Part shown: one piece after another, positions 31,787 through 40,229 of the stretch
Layout: each line of letters starts with the position of its first letter
How positions within the stretch are numbered: the stretch's first letter is position 1
NCBI RefSeq assembly: GCF_031755915.1
Contig: NC_083389.1
Span: 21,389,001 to 21,453,000 of the forward strand
Source of the DNA: Ziziphus jujuba
Taxonomy: Eukaryota; Streptophyta; Magnoliopsida; Rosales; Rhamnaceae
Reading direction: 5' to 3'
DNA: 64,000 bases
Position numbers and translations under genes: made by a program
Notes under the pieces: generated by a model
The model's database searches: none
Seen by the model: the letters and a program-made list of their open reading frames with translations, nothing else
Told to the model about the DNA's origin: nothing

Positions 31787-32924
31787 TGATACGAACCTAG
31801 GACGACCTGCTCCTAAACCCGTATTATATTAGCCCGGATCTTTAATTAAGTTCAAGTTCTAATGGAATTGACCTCAACCCCTAACCAACCTGTGGTTAGA
31901 AACCTTGGTATAGTGTAGACGCCACAATAGGGGATGGAAAACCTATTGATAAGTCAAGCTAAAACAACCAATTCTCTAATGGTGTTTTAGGTGTTCTCAA
32001 AGAACAAAGAGATAACTAATCTCACAAGTATTTTCTTTATCAAATCAAAGTTTTTTTTCTTATTGAAAAATAAGCCTTTAAATAGGCTACAAAGCCACGA
32101 AATAAAACCCTAAAAATAAAGAAAAACCAGCCACCACACATAAAGAAACCTACTTGGCTGAAACTATACTTCCTTTCCTAATCTAAGTTTGATTAATTAA
32201 TTCCTTTATATTAAATTAGGAATTAATTAATTTACAATGGAAAGAATAAAATAAAAACCTTCCTAAAGTTATTTTTCCAGAAAATAAATAAATAAAAACC
32301 AAAAAGTAATGGTAGTTTCCTAAAACAAAAAGTAAAAACAAATTAGGAAACTAAAAATGCTAGCCTTTTTGATCAAGTTGACTTTGATCAATCTTTGACC
32401 TCTTTAAGCTTCAAATCAGCTTCTAGATGCTTTGTAGGATGGCAAATAAGCTGAATATGAAGTCCCACACGTTGCCCATGCTTGGAAAAATAAGAAAAGG
32501 CTAAAACAGTAAAATACAGTAAAGCCAGCAAGCAATACAGCAAATTCGGCCAAATTGTTGATGCTGTCCGCACAAGCCCTTTTTGATTGCATTTAAGGCT
32601 GCTTTAACTTGATTCCATGACCTATTAGGCATATGTATTGAACCCATAAAGCATTGGAACCATTTCATGCTTCCCGGACTCCAAAAATGTACCAAAACCG
32701 TCACCCAGGTCCGTATCGGCTTCCACCACTTGGATGCTTCGAATAGGCTTTGTATCTTCAAGTATGGACAAGCTCTGTTGAGATTGATTACCCTCTGTAT
32801 AAATACTCCCAGGTTGCCCTTAAATCTCTTAATTTGAGCTCTTGTGATTGGCCTAGTCTTCATCTGTGTCGAGTCAGCACCCCAGCGGGTTATCGGTGGA
32901 GCGGGCTTGGGCGGAATCACATCA
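31787..32924 (-). repeat. Cr-A 3' LTR (1138 bp)
   Basis: TGATACGAACC at the left end and AATCACATCA at the right end; coding orientation begins TGATGTGATTCC. The first 423 bases (from 32924) are translated as the C-terminal 141 codons of the polyprotein. Carries a perfect 13-bp inverted repeat at 32193-32205 and 32218-32230. Confidence 0.95.
32193..32230. repeat. Conserved hairpin-forming inverted repeat in Cr LTRs
   Basis: Arms TTAATTAATTCCT and AGGAATTAATTAA with a 12-base loop. The same structure, with small changes, is at about 17985, 26145, 29685, 37386 and 52390 in other Cr LTRs. Its function is unknown; it could be an RNA hairpin or just AT-rich symmetry that has been kept. Confidence 0.6.
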
Positions 32925-35188
32925 TTCCCCTCCTCTTGTAAAGGATTTGTCCTCAAATCAAGATCATCACCTGCAGCAAAAGGAGTTAAATCAGCAACAT
33001 TAAATGCAGCACTCATGTTATACTCACCTAGTAAATCAATCTTGTAGGCATTCTTGTTATTGGGCTCCAAAACTTGAAAAGGTCCATCCATAGGCGGCAT
33101 GAGCTTTGACTTTCTTTGATTAGGAAACCTTTCCTTTTGTAAGTGCAACCAAACCAATTCTCCTGGGTCAAATACTATTACAACAAAATCTAGAAATACA
33201 TGCTCATTATGGTAAAAATTACACTTTTTAAAGTTAGCAAACAATATTTTCCAAATTTTCAAATTGCCACTAAGTAAAGCTCTCAACAATGCAGATAAAG
33301 TTCTATGCAATAAAGACATCTTTAAATAAGTATCTTTAAAATTCATGGTCAGCAATGATTTCTTATTCATAATTACTTTATTAACATCACCAAAGATAAG
33401 ATAAAAATTTGTATTTTTCCTTTCTTGTCTTCCTTTTCCTTTCTCACTCACGGCCATCTCACCTTCCTCACTATCGGCTTTTATACCAAAATTCTCACTC
33501 TTGGTTTTATTAAAATTTTTCCACACAAACTGAGTATTAGAAGACTTACCTTGGACAGCAAGCTCACCTTTTCCCTCTTGATTGGATGGTAGTCCACTTG
33601 GCATTTCATTTGGGAAGACATCTCCAAATTCCTTCAAAAAAGAAATCATTGAACTTGGCAATTCAAGTTCTTCAATGTTAGTTTGATCATTAAAATAATT
33701 TTCTTTATAAATCATGACCAGCAAAGGTTTCTTACACTCAATAACCTTATTAATATCCCCTAAACTCAAATAAAAATTGCTACTTAACCTTTCCTTTCTT
33801 TCTTTTTCTTTTTTTCCCTTGGATTGGCGCAAACCTTCGGATTCCTCTTCCTTCTCCAAGCTCGTGGGTTTGCCACTTCCTTTTCCCTCTCTTTCGGCTT
33901 TCCCTTGATCTTTCCACTCAATATGAACCTTAGAAACCTTACCTTGGTCAGTAACCTCAATCTTACCTTCTTGAAAGGATGGTGAAGCCGTTGGTGCCAT
34001 ACTTGCTTTTTCTTTGAGCTTTTTGGCTTCTCTCCTTTGTTGCATTTGTAATTGGTCTTTGTAAACCTCTTTAGGAGATAATGGTTCCAGCTTGACCTTC
34101 TTCCCTTTAAACCTGAAAACAATACTATTTTCTCGACCAAAATGAGTAGCATCTTTATCAAATTGCCATGGTCTACCTAATAGTATATGTCCAGCAATCA
34201 TGGGTACAATATCACATAAAACTACATCCTCATATCTACCTATATTAAATTTTACTTTGGCTTGTTTGTTTACTTTCATCTCACCACTATCATTAAGCCA
34301 TTGTAATCTATAAGGTTCTGGATGTTTAATTGTTTTCAAGCCTAATTTATCAACTACAAGATTACTTATCACATTAGTACAACTCCCACTATCTATAATC
34401 ATGCTACAAATTTTACCTTGTATTTCGCAGCGAGTGTGGAAGATGTTTTCTCTTTGTATCTGCTCTTCATCTTTGTAGACAGCAAGCACTCTCCTTGAAA
34501 CCAAGTTCAACTCGGCATTAGATGTATCTACAGGTTCGGCTTCATCTTCATTGCAATCCTCCTCTTGCTCGGTTTCAGCCCCACTTTCTTCACTCGCAGA
34601 TTCCAGCTCACCATCACCCTTTAATACCATGATTCTTCTATTTGGGCATTGGCTGGCTATGTGTCCTCTTCCTTGGCACTTAAAACAAATTATTTCTTTG
34701 GATTTTTGAGGTTTAGGGTCAGACTTTATCTCACCTCTAAGTGCTTGGACAGATTCGGTCTTGACCTCCTTTCTTGGCCGGTTGGTAGTTTCTTCTCCTA
34801 ATTTCGGCTTCAACTTGTTTTCATAAGTGGAATTGTTTTTCCAGCCACTTGAACTTGTCCTTCCACTGCTAGAAACTCCTCCAAACCGTGTACTAACACC
34901 CCTCCTCTTGAATTGGTTCTCAAGCTTAATGGCTACATGCAACATCTCCTCCAATTCCAAGTATTGTTGTAACTCAAGTTGGTTGGCAATGTCTTGGTTT
35001 AACCCTCCAAGAAATCTTGCCATGGTTGCCTCCCTATCCTCATTCATATTCAGCCTCATCATTAACATCTCCATCTCTTTGTAATAATCCTCCACGGACC
35101 TACTTCCTTGAGACAAAGATTGAAGCCTTTGATGCAGCAACCTATGGTAATGGGATGGCACAAACCTCTTCCTCATGGCTCCTTTCAT
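32501..35188 (-). CDS. Cr-A polyprotein main part: Gag C-terminus, protease, relict pol, LTR-encoded tail
   Basis: An 895-residue open frame, in frame with the Gag start upstream. It contains the end of the Gag domain (FVPSHYHRLLHQRLQSLSQGSRSVEDYYKEME, REATMARFLGGLNQDIAN), the zinc knuckle CFKCQGRGHIASQC, an aspartic protease with MIIDSGSCTNVISN and HILLGRPWQFDKDA, and a Lys/Glu-rich linker. The linker motif NFYLSLGDINKVI occurs twice (NFYLIFGDVNKVI the second time). Only a few RT residues remain (LFANFKKCNFYHNEHVFLDFVV), joined to the integrase C-terminal segment VFDPGELVWLHLQKERFP. The frame then reads through the polypurine tract into the 3' LTR (DVIPPKPAPPITRWGADS, RPITRAQIKRFKGNLGVF) and stops at 32501. 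There is no RT, RNase H or integrase catalytic site. Confidence 0.88.
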   Translation of the reverse strand: MKGAMRKRFVPSHYHRLLHQRLQSLSQGSRSVEDYYKEMEMLMMRLNMNEDREATMARFLGGLNQDIANQLELQQYLELEEMLHVAIKLENQFKRRGVSTRFGGVSSSGRTSSSGWKNNSTYENKLKPKLGEETTNRPRKEVKTESVQALRGEIKSDPKPQKSKEIICFKCQGRGHIASQCPNRRIMVLKGDGELESASEESGAETEQEEDCNEDEAEPVDTSNAELNLVSRRVLAVYKDEEQIQRENIFHTRCEIQGKICSMIIDSGSCTNVISNLVVDKLGLKTIKHPEPYRLQWLNDSGEMKVNKQAKVKFNIGRYEDVVLCDIVPMIAGHILLGRPWQFDKDATHFGRENSIVFRFKGKKVKLEPLSPKEVYKDQLQMQQRREAKKLKEKASMAPTASPSFQEGKIEVTDQGKVSKVHIEWKDQGKAEREGKGSGKPTSLEKEEESEGLRQSKGKKEKERKERLSSNFYLSLGDINKVIECKKPLLVMIYKENYFNDQTNIEELELPSSMISFLKEFGDVFPNEMPSGLPSNQEGKGELAVQGKSSNTQFVWKNFNKTKSENFGIKADSEEGEMAVSEKGKGRQERKNTNFYLIFGDVNKVIMNKKSLLTMNFKDTYLKMSLLHRTLSALLRALLSGNLKIWKILFANFKKCNFYHNEHVFLDFVVIVFDPGELVWLHLQKERFPNQRKSKLMPPMDGPFQVLEPNNKNAYKIDLLGEYNMSAAFNVADLTPFAAGDDLDLRTNPLQEEGNDVIPPKPAPPITRWGADSTQMKTRPITRAQIKRFKGNLGVFIQRVINLNRACPYLKIQSLFEASKWWKPIRTWVTVLVHFWSPGSMKWFQCFMGSIHMPNRSWNQVKAALNAIKKGLCGQHQQFGRICCIACWLYCILLF
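32925..32937 (-). other. Polypurine tract of Cr-A, inside the coding frame
   Basis: AAGAGGAGGGGAA on the minus strand next to the 3' LTR. Read as codons it is part of QEEGN, so coding and priming functions overlap here. Confidence 0.85.
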
Positions 35189-35227
35189 TTGTCGCCATGT
35201 TGTAATTAAGTCATCACCAACTCTCCT

Positions 35228-35800
35228 TCAGGTGCTTTGCTCATTTGTCCACCATTGGAGTGCATAATGGCCAAACTCCATTGCTGCCAACTTCACCTTC
35301 TTACCTTCCGAATAGTTATGGCAATCAAAGATCATCTCCATTTTTTCTTCCCACTCCAAATAAGCTTCGGGATCACTTTTACCCATAAAAGGTGGGATAT
35401 TAACCTTGATATTTCCCAAATCATCATCTGTATCTTCCCTCCTATATCTCCCATGGCCAGCTCTATCTTGGACAGCAAAGGTTTCGTCCATACCTTCCTC
35501 AAAGGCGCCGTCGAATGGCTCCTCATCAAATTCCTCTCTCGGCCTCTCGCGACCTCCTCGTCCTCCATGGAATTCTTGCCCATTTCTTGTATTCGGCCTT
35601 CCTTGTGAGGCTTCTAGTCTTCCCACTCTTTGATTCACATGCTCAACTTGAGCACTAACCCGCTGTATTGATTCCAAGATAGCTCTCATATCCACTTGGT
35701 CTCCACTCCCGGTAGCTCGGTCATCGCCATGGAATGCTACGAACTCTTCCTCATTGATCCTCAAGGGTGGATCCCCTTTTCTTATTCTAGAATCTGCCAT
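35228..35800 (-). CDS. Cr-A Gag N-terminal part
   Basis: A 190-residue frame beginning MADSRIRKGDPPLRINEEEF. It holds a short coiled-coil-like stretch (VEHVNQRVGRLEASQ), an Arg/Gly-rich region, and the capsid start FMGKSDPEAYLEWEEKMEMIFDCHNYSEGKKVKLAAMEFGHYALQWW. It ends NEQST at a TGA (35228-35230), 14 codons in frame before the Met of the next segment. The codon after the stop begins a normal continuation (RRVGDDLITTW), so this is one nonsense change, most simply CGA to TGA as expected from decay of a methylated CpG. With it ignored, Gag to tail would be about 1098 residues. Confidence 0.87.
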   Translation of the reverse strand: MADSRIRKGDPPLRINEEEFVAFHGDDRATGSGDQVDMRAILESIQRVSAQVEHVNQRVGRLEASQGRPNTRNGQEFHGGRGGRERPREEFDEEPFDGAFEEGMDETFAVQDRAGHGRYRREDTDDDLGNIKVNIPPFMGKSDPEAYLEWEEKMEMIFDCHNYSEGKKVKLAAMEFGHYALQWWTNEQST

Positions 35801-36967
35801 GTTAGTAAAATACTGTAAAAATAAAATAAATCCTCACAATATTCACTCCCTCACGTGTTTCACTCAAACAAGGTCTCGACACTCGTGTTTGCACACTAGT
35901 TTCTGCTTTTACCCTCTTTTAAGCTCTCACACTCTTGCCTTTTTCTACTCAATGAATTATCTCAAAGTTCTAATTAAAACACCCACAAAATAGAAATTAT
36001 ATCATTAGTATGTTTTAATTAAACTTATCAACAAAACAGTAGCAAAAAGTAGGCAATACCGAAAGAATTCAACAAATCCTAATTTTTCGGCTTTCTAGAC
36101 AAGAAAACACAAAATAATGGGAAAACGTTGGAATTTTTAAAAACTGCACCAGATGGTAGTAGATTATGAGTTCAAGAATAAAATTCCAGAAAAAGAAATT
36201 CAAATACGAACAAGAATCAAAGAGAACAAAAACATAGAAAAGTGTTGGTTGTTGTTCTTGTTATTCAAGTTTTGTATTAATTTCTTTAACTAATTTTAAT
36301 CCAAATAATTTAACACTCAAACTCAAATATCCAGCAGCAAAAATGACTCTCCAGAAACTCCAAATATGGAATAAATAATTAGCAAAGCAGCAGTTACAAA
36401 AAAATTTCCAGCAACAAACTTCAACACCAATTTTCAACAAACCGATATATATATATATATATTTTTTATATTCGGCTTTCTTTCTTTTTTTCTTTTTTTT
36501 TTTCTCCTCTTTTTCACTCACAGAACATAAAAAACTGCAGTAGCAAGAATAATTACCAAAATTGCAATTCCAACTCCAAAACAAACACCAAACCTGTGAC
36601 CTCCCAACAAACAAAATGTGCAGTTTTTTTTTTTTTTTTTAAATGTTGCCACAAACTCTTTTTTTTTTTTTCTTGTTTTCTTTTTTTTTTTTATAATATA
36701 TGAATGCAAATATTTAAGACTAAAACAGCAAATAAAAATCAACAAAAACCAAATTAACAAGAACAATGATAAAAGACAACCAACAAACTAGGAAACAAAA
36801 ATACGATAAAACTAGGAAATCCTAATTCAACTAGGAATGATTTTTTTTTTTTTTTAAGATGCTGAACGTGTATAGAATGGATGCAACCTTAACCTAATGC
36901 TAAAATTGCAGAATAACACAAAAACAAATAAAGCAAATAAAGATAGATCAAACCTGAACAAAATTTA
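35801..36967 (-). other. Cr-A leader between primer-binding site and gag start
   Basis: About 1.17 kb, very AT-rich, with several T or A homopolymers (near 36480-36502, 36627-36640, 36660-36692, 36841-36855) and a short (TA)n at 36443-36462. No reading frame with recognisable content. A leader this long probably includes the packaging signal, but nothing in the sequence identifies it. Confidence 0.6.
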
Positions 36968-36979
36968 GCTCTGATACCA
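36968..36979 (-). other. Primer-binding site of Cr-A (initiator tRNA-Met)
   Basis: TGGTATCAGAGC on the minus strand, two bases (TT) inside the 5' LTR end. Confidence 0.92.
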
Positions 36980-36981
36980 AA

Positions 36982-38119
36982 TGATACGAACCTAGGACGA
37001 CCAGCTCCTAAACCCGTATTATATTAGCCCAGATCTTTAATTAAGTTCAAGTTCTAATGGAATTGACCTCAATCCCTAACCAACCTGTGGTTAGAAACCT
37101 TGGTATAGTGTAGACGCCACAATAGGGGATGGAAAACCTATTGATAAGTTAAGCTAAAACAACCAATTCTCTAATGGTGTTTTAGGTGTTCTCAAAGAAC
37201 AAAGAGATAATTAATCTCACAAGTATTTTCTTTATCAAATCAAAGTTTTTTTTCTTATTGAAAAATAAGCCTTTAAATAGGCTACAAATCCACGAAATAA
37301 AACCCTTAAAATAAAGAAAAACCAGCCACCACACATAAAGAAACCTAGTTGGCTGAAACTATACTTCCTTTCCTAATCTAAGTTTGATTAATTAATTCCT
37401 TTATATTAAATTAGGAATTAATTAATTTACAATGGAAAGAATAAAATAAAAACCTTCCTAAAGTTATTTTTCCAGAAAATAAATAAATAAAAACCAAAAA
37501 GTAATGGTAGTTTCCTAAAACAAAAAGTAAAAACAAATTAGGAAACTAAAAATGCTAGCCTTTTTGATCAAGTTGACTTTGATCAATCTTTGACCTCTTT
37601 GAGCTTCAAATCAGCTTCTAGATGCTTTTTAGGATGGTAAATAAGCTGAATATGAAGTCCCACACGTTGCCCATGCTTGGAAAAATAAGAAAAGGCTAAA
37701 ACAGTAAAATACAGTAAAACCAGCAAGCAATACAGCAAATTCGGCCAAATTGTTGATGCTGTCTGTACAAGCCCTTTTTGATTGCATTTGAGGCTGATTT
37801 AACTTGATTCCATGACCTCTTAGGCATATGTATTGAACCCATAAAGCATTGGAACCATTTCATGCTTCCCGGACTCCAAAAATGTACCAAAACCGTCACC
37901 CGGGTCCGTATCGGCTTCCACCACTTGGATGCTTCGAATAGGCTTTGTATCTTCAAGTATGGACAAGCTCTGTTGAGATTGATTACCCTATGTATAAATA
38001 CTCCCAGGTTGCCCTTAAATCTCTTAATTTGAGCTCTTGTGATTGGCCTAGTCTTCATCCGTGTCGAGTCAGCACCCCAGCGGGTTATCGGTGGAGCAGG
38101 CTTGGGCGGAATCACATCA
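36982..38119 (-). repeat. Cr-A 5' LTR (1138 bp)
   Basis: Same length as the 3' LTR, about 21 substitutions. The LTR-encoded tail frame (38142-37696) is still open here although it is not translated from this position. Hairpin copy near 37386-37424. Confidence 0.95.
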
Positions 38120-38378
38120 ATAATGTATGGCATCCTTATCAAATTGCCATGGCCTTCTCAATAAAATATGACCGCATGCATGGAAAAAACATCACACAAC
38201 AGAACATTCACATATTTATCAATGCTGAAATTTACCTTGTCTTGTTTGTTTACTTTCATCTCACCACTATCATTAAGCCATTGTAACATATATGGTTCTA
38301 GATGTTTAATGGTTGTTAAGCCTAATTTATCAACTATCACATTACTAATTACATTTGCACAACTTCCACTATCAACTT
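38120..38378 (-). pseudogene. Cr-B protease fragment
   Basis: Continuation of Cr-B beyond the inserted Cr-A. It shows VDSGSCANVISNVIVDKLGLTTIKHLEPYMLQWLNDSGEM (active site DSGS) and, after a shift, LPWQFDKDA. It stops at 38378 where a Cop-1-type LTR begins, so the upstream Gag is missing. Confidence 0.85.
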
Positions 38379-38397
38379 GTTGAAGTGTGGCATTTTT

Positions 38398-39443
38398 TGT
38401 TAAAAAGGTGGTAATCTTGCCACCGCAAACCAAAATCCACCAAGGTTTGCACCGTGTTTCTTTCTTTAAAAGAAATATGTTCTTGAATGACTTAATACAA
38501 TATTTATGTCTATATTTTATGTTCCTTTTAATGTATTTTGAATACCTAAGTTTTATTGTATTTAGATTAGGAATTGTCTCTTCGTTGGATGTTGATTTTA
38601 TTTTGTAAAATGGCTATTTGCTGGAAACAATGCTTCCAACAACATAGGTCCATTGTTGGGGCTGTAGTTCTCTGAGCTTTTATAATGAGGTTATGATTTT
38701 TGGCTATATTGTAATGGACATGTAAAAGAAAATATAGAAAAAATAATGACTCAAAAAGGCATTGGGAAACCCAAGATATGCAGGTTGCAAGTTGGCATAA
38801 CTGCTGAGATTTCCAGCAGTTATGGCCCATGGGTTTGAGATGAATTGGAGCCCTTACCGAGTTCTTTTGGACTTGATATTCTTTAGATTTCATTTCCAAT
38901 ATTTCAAAATGCCACATGCCAAAATTCAAGCAATTTGGATAAAGATATCTCAGCCTTCCATCTGGTCAAAATAGTAGTACAGGATTAGGTGGAGGCAATT
39001 TTTTTAAATTCAAAATCTCACCAACCCTTGTCATAATTATGCATTCACATGTGAGCTGGTGGTTGAATGGCTATGTATCATAATTTTAAGTGGGAAATGT
39101 GTAAATTTTGAATTTTAAAGGCTTCCATTTGGTCCCACACACACCTCACATGTATGAGACAAGTTTTGTATCTATATATGCAACAAATGAATGACAAGAA
39201 AAATGAATTAGTGTGCTGTCTAGTATTGTGTGGCCTACTCTAACATCTTCTCTTCTTTTTTATCTTCTTCTTCTTCCTCCAAAACAAAATCCCTAACAAT
39301 CCTAAATATCACCATACCAAAAATAAACACAAAAATTACCTAAACATGAAACCAAAAACCTGGTTAAAAGTTGTGCACAAGACTAACAACTTGTGTACAA
39401 CACTCTTGGTAAAGTGAACCTAAAACCCCATCAAGCTCGAACA
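38398..39443 (+). repeat. Cop-3 5' LTR (1046 bp)
   Basis: Starts TGTTAAAAAGGTGG and ends AGCTCGAACA, with the primer-binding site immediately after. Contains the pair of motifs GAGATTTCCAGCAG and CCCACACACACCTCACATG also seen in the 3' LTR. Confidence 0.9.
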
Positions 39444-39455
39444 TGGTATCAGAGC
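39444..39455 (+). other. Primer-binding site of Cop-3 (initiator tRNA-Met)
   Basis: TGGTATCAGAGC, directly adjacent to the 5' LTR end. Confidence 0.92.
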
Positions 39456-39629
39456 TTTGTTTGAACCATTGAGGACATTATGAGCTTTCTTTCTAGCCTA
39501 TTTTCTTGTGAGAGAACCCCCCATTTCTTTCCTTTCATTTTTGGTTTGAAGTGGTACAAAAATCTAGTTAGAAAACTCACCAAAAATCTTACCCAAGAGC
39601 CATTTTCTTCAAAAATCTGGTTTTGTGTC

Positions 39630-40229
39630 ATGGCGTCTCAAAGTTTTGCACCTCCCACTCCACGAAAATTTGAGGGCCAAAATTACTCCATTTGGAGCAT
39701 AAAGATGAAAGCCTACCTACAAGCCTTTGGACTTTGGGATGTGATGGAAGAAGGTTATGAAGTTGAGGAGTTAAGAGCAAATGCCACACAAGCACAAAGA
39801 CTTGCACATGAGACCGAGATAGCTAAAGGATTTAAGGCTTTAACAGCCCTTCATTCTTTGGTGAGTGACTCCATCTTCACTAGAATCATGTCTTATACAA
39901 GTGCTAGAGAAGTTTGGTTAAAGTTGCAAGAAGAATTTCAAGGAAATGCTAGAATAAGACAAATGCAAATTTTGAACTTAAGAAGAGAGTTTGAAACAAT
40001 TAGAATGAAAGAAAATGAGTTAGTTAAGGACTTCACCGATAGACTACCCAAGGTTGTGAACAAAATTAAAGTTCTTGGAGAGCCATTGACCAACCAAAGT
40101 GTTATAGATAAGGTATTGGTGAGCTTACCCGAAAAGTTTGAAGCTAATATTTCTTCCCTTGAGGAATCAAGGAATCTTAGTGAGATTACATTGAGTGAGC
40201 TTATCAATGCCCTCCAAGCAACAAAATAA
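39630..40229 (+). pseudogene. Cop-3 Gag
   Basis: 199-residue frame from MASQSFAPPTPRKFEGQNYS (an upstream in-frame ATG at 39480 is ignored because Cop-2 starts at the matching MAS). Gag segments as in Cop-2: MKAYLQAFGLWDV, IFTRIMSYTSAREVW, RQMQILNLRREFETI, ESRNLSEITLSELINALQAT. It stops at TAA where relatives continue with Glu-Gln, so the zinc knuckle that follows is separated. Confidence 0.87.

Larger units (their letters stand above)
31787..38119 (-). mobile_element. Cr-A: non-autonomous gypsy element with long open frame
   Basis: Complete minus-strand element of 6333 bp: 5' LTR 36982-38119, primer-binding site 36968-36979, leader to 35801, polyprotein 35800-32501, polypurine tract AAGAGGAGGGGAA (32937-32925), 3' LTR 31787-32924. 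Both LTRs are 1138 bp and differ at about 21 sites by hand count (1.8%). It inserted into Cr-B, a relative of the same family and orientation. It keeps Gag and protease but has lost almost all RT and all of RNase H and the integrase core, so it would need another element's enzymes. CRM-like status is suspected because the polyprotein runs into the LTR. Confidence 0.92.
29424..38378 (-). mobile_element. Cr-B: old, internally deleted gypsy element, interrupted by Cr-A
   Basis: Minus-strand Cr element: 3' LTR 29424-30338, internal 30339-31786, then the inserted Cr-A (31787-38119), then protease sequence 38120-38378, where it is cut off by a Cop-1-type LTR fragment. Its 5' LTR, Gag and primer-binding site are missing. 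The flanks of Cr-A join as ATAGT (left) and ATAAT (right), a target duplication with one mismatch, and the coding order across the join (protease, then RT) is correct. RT joins directly to the integrase C-terminal segment, so RNase H and the integrase core are absent. Confidence 0.85.

Noticed and set aside
36261..36766. Lys/Phe-rich frames in the Cr-A leader
   Set aside because: They arise from T and A homopolymers and have no recognisable content.
37696..38142. 148-codon frame in the Cr-A 5' LTR as an independent gene
   Set aside because: It is the duplicate of the LTR-encoded polyprotein tail; in the 5' LTR it has no upstream Gag-Pol and no start context of its own.
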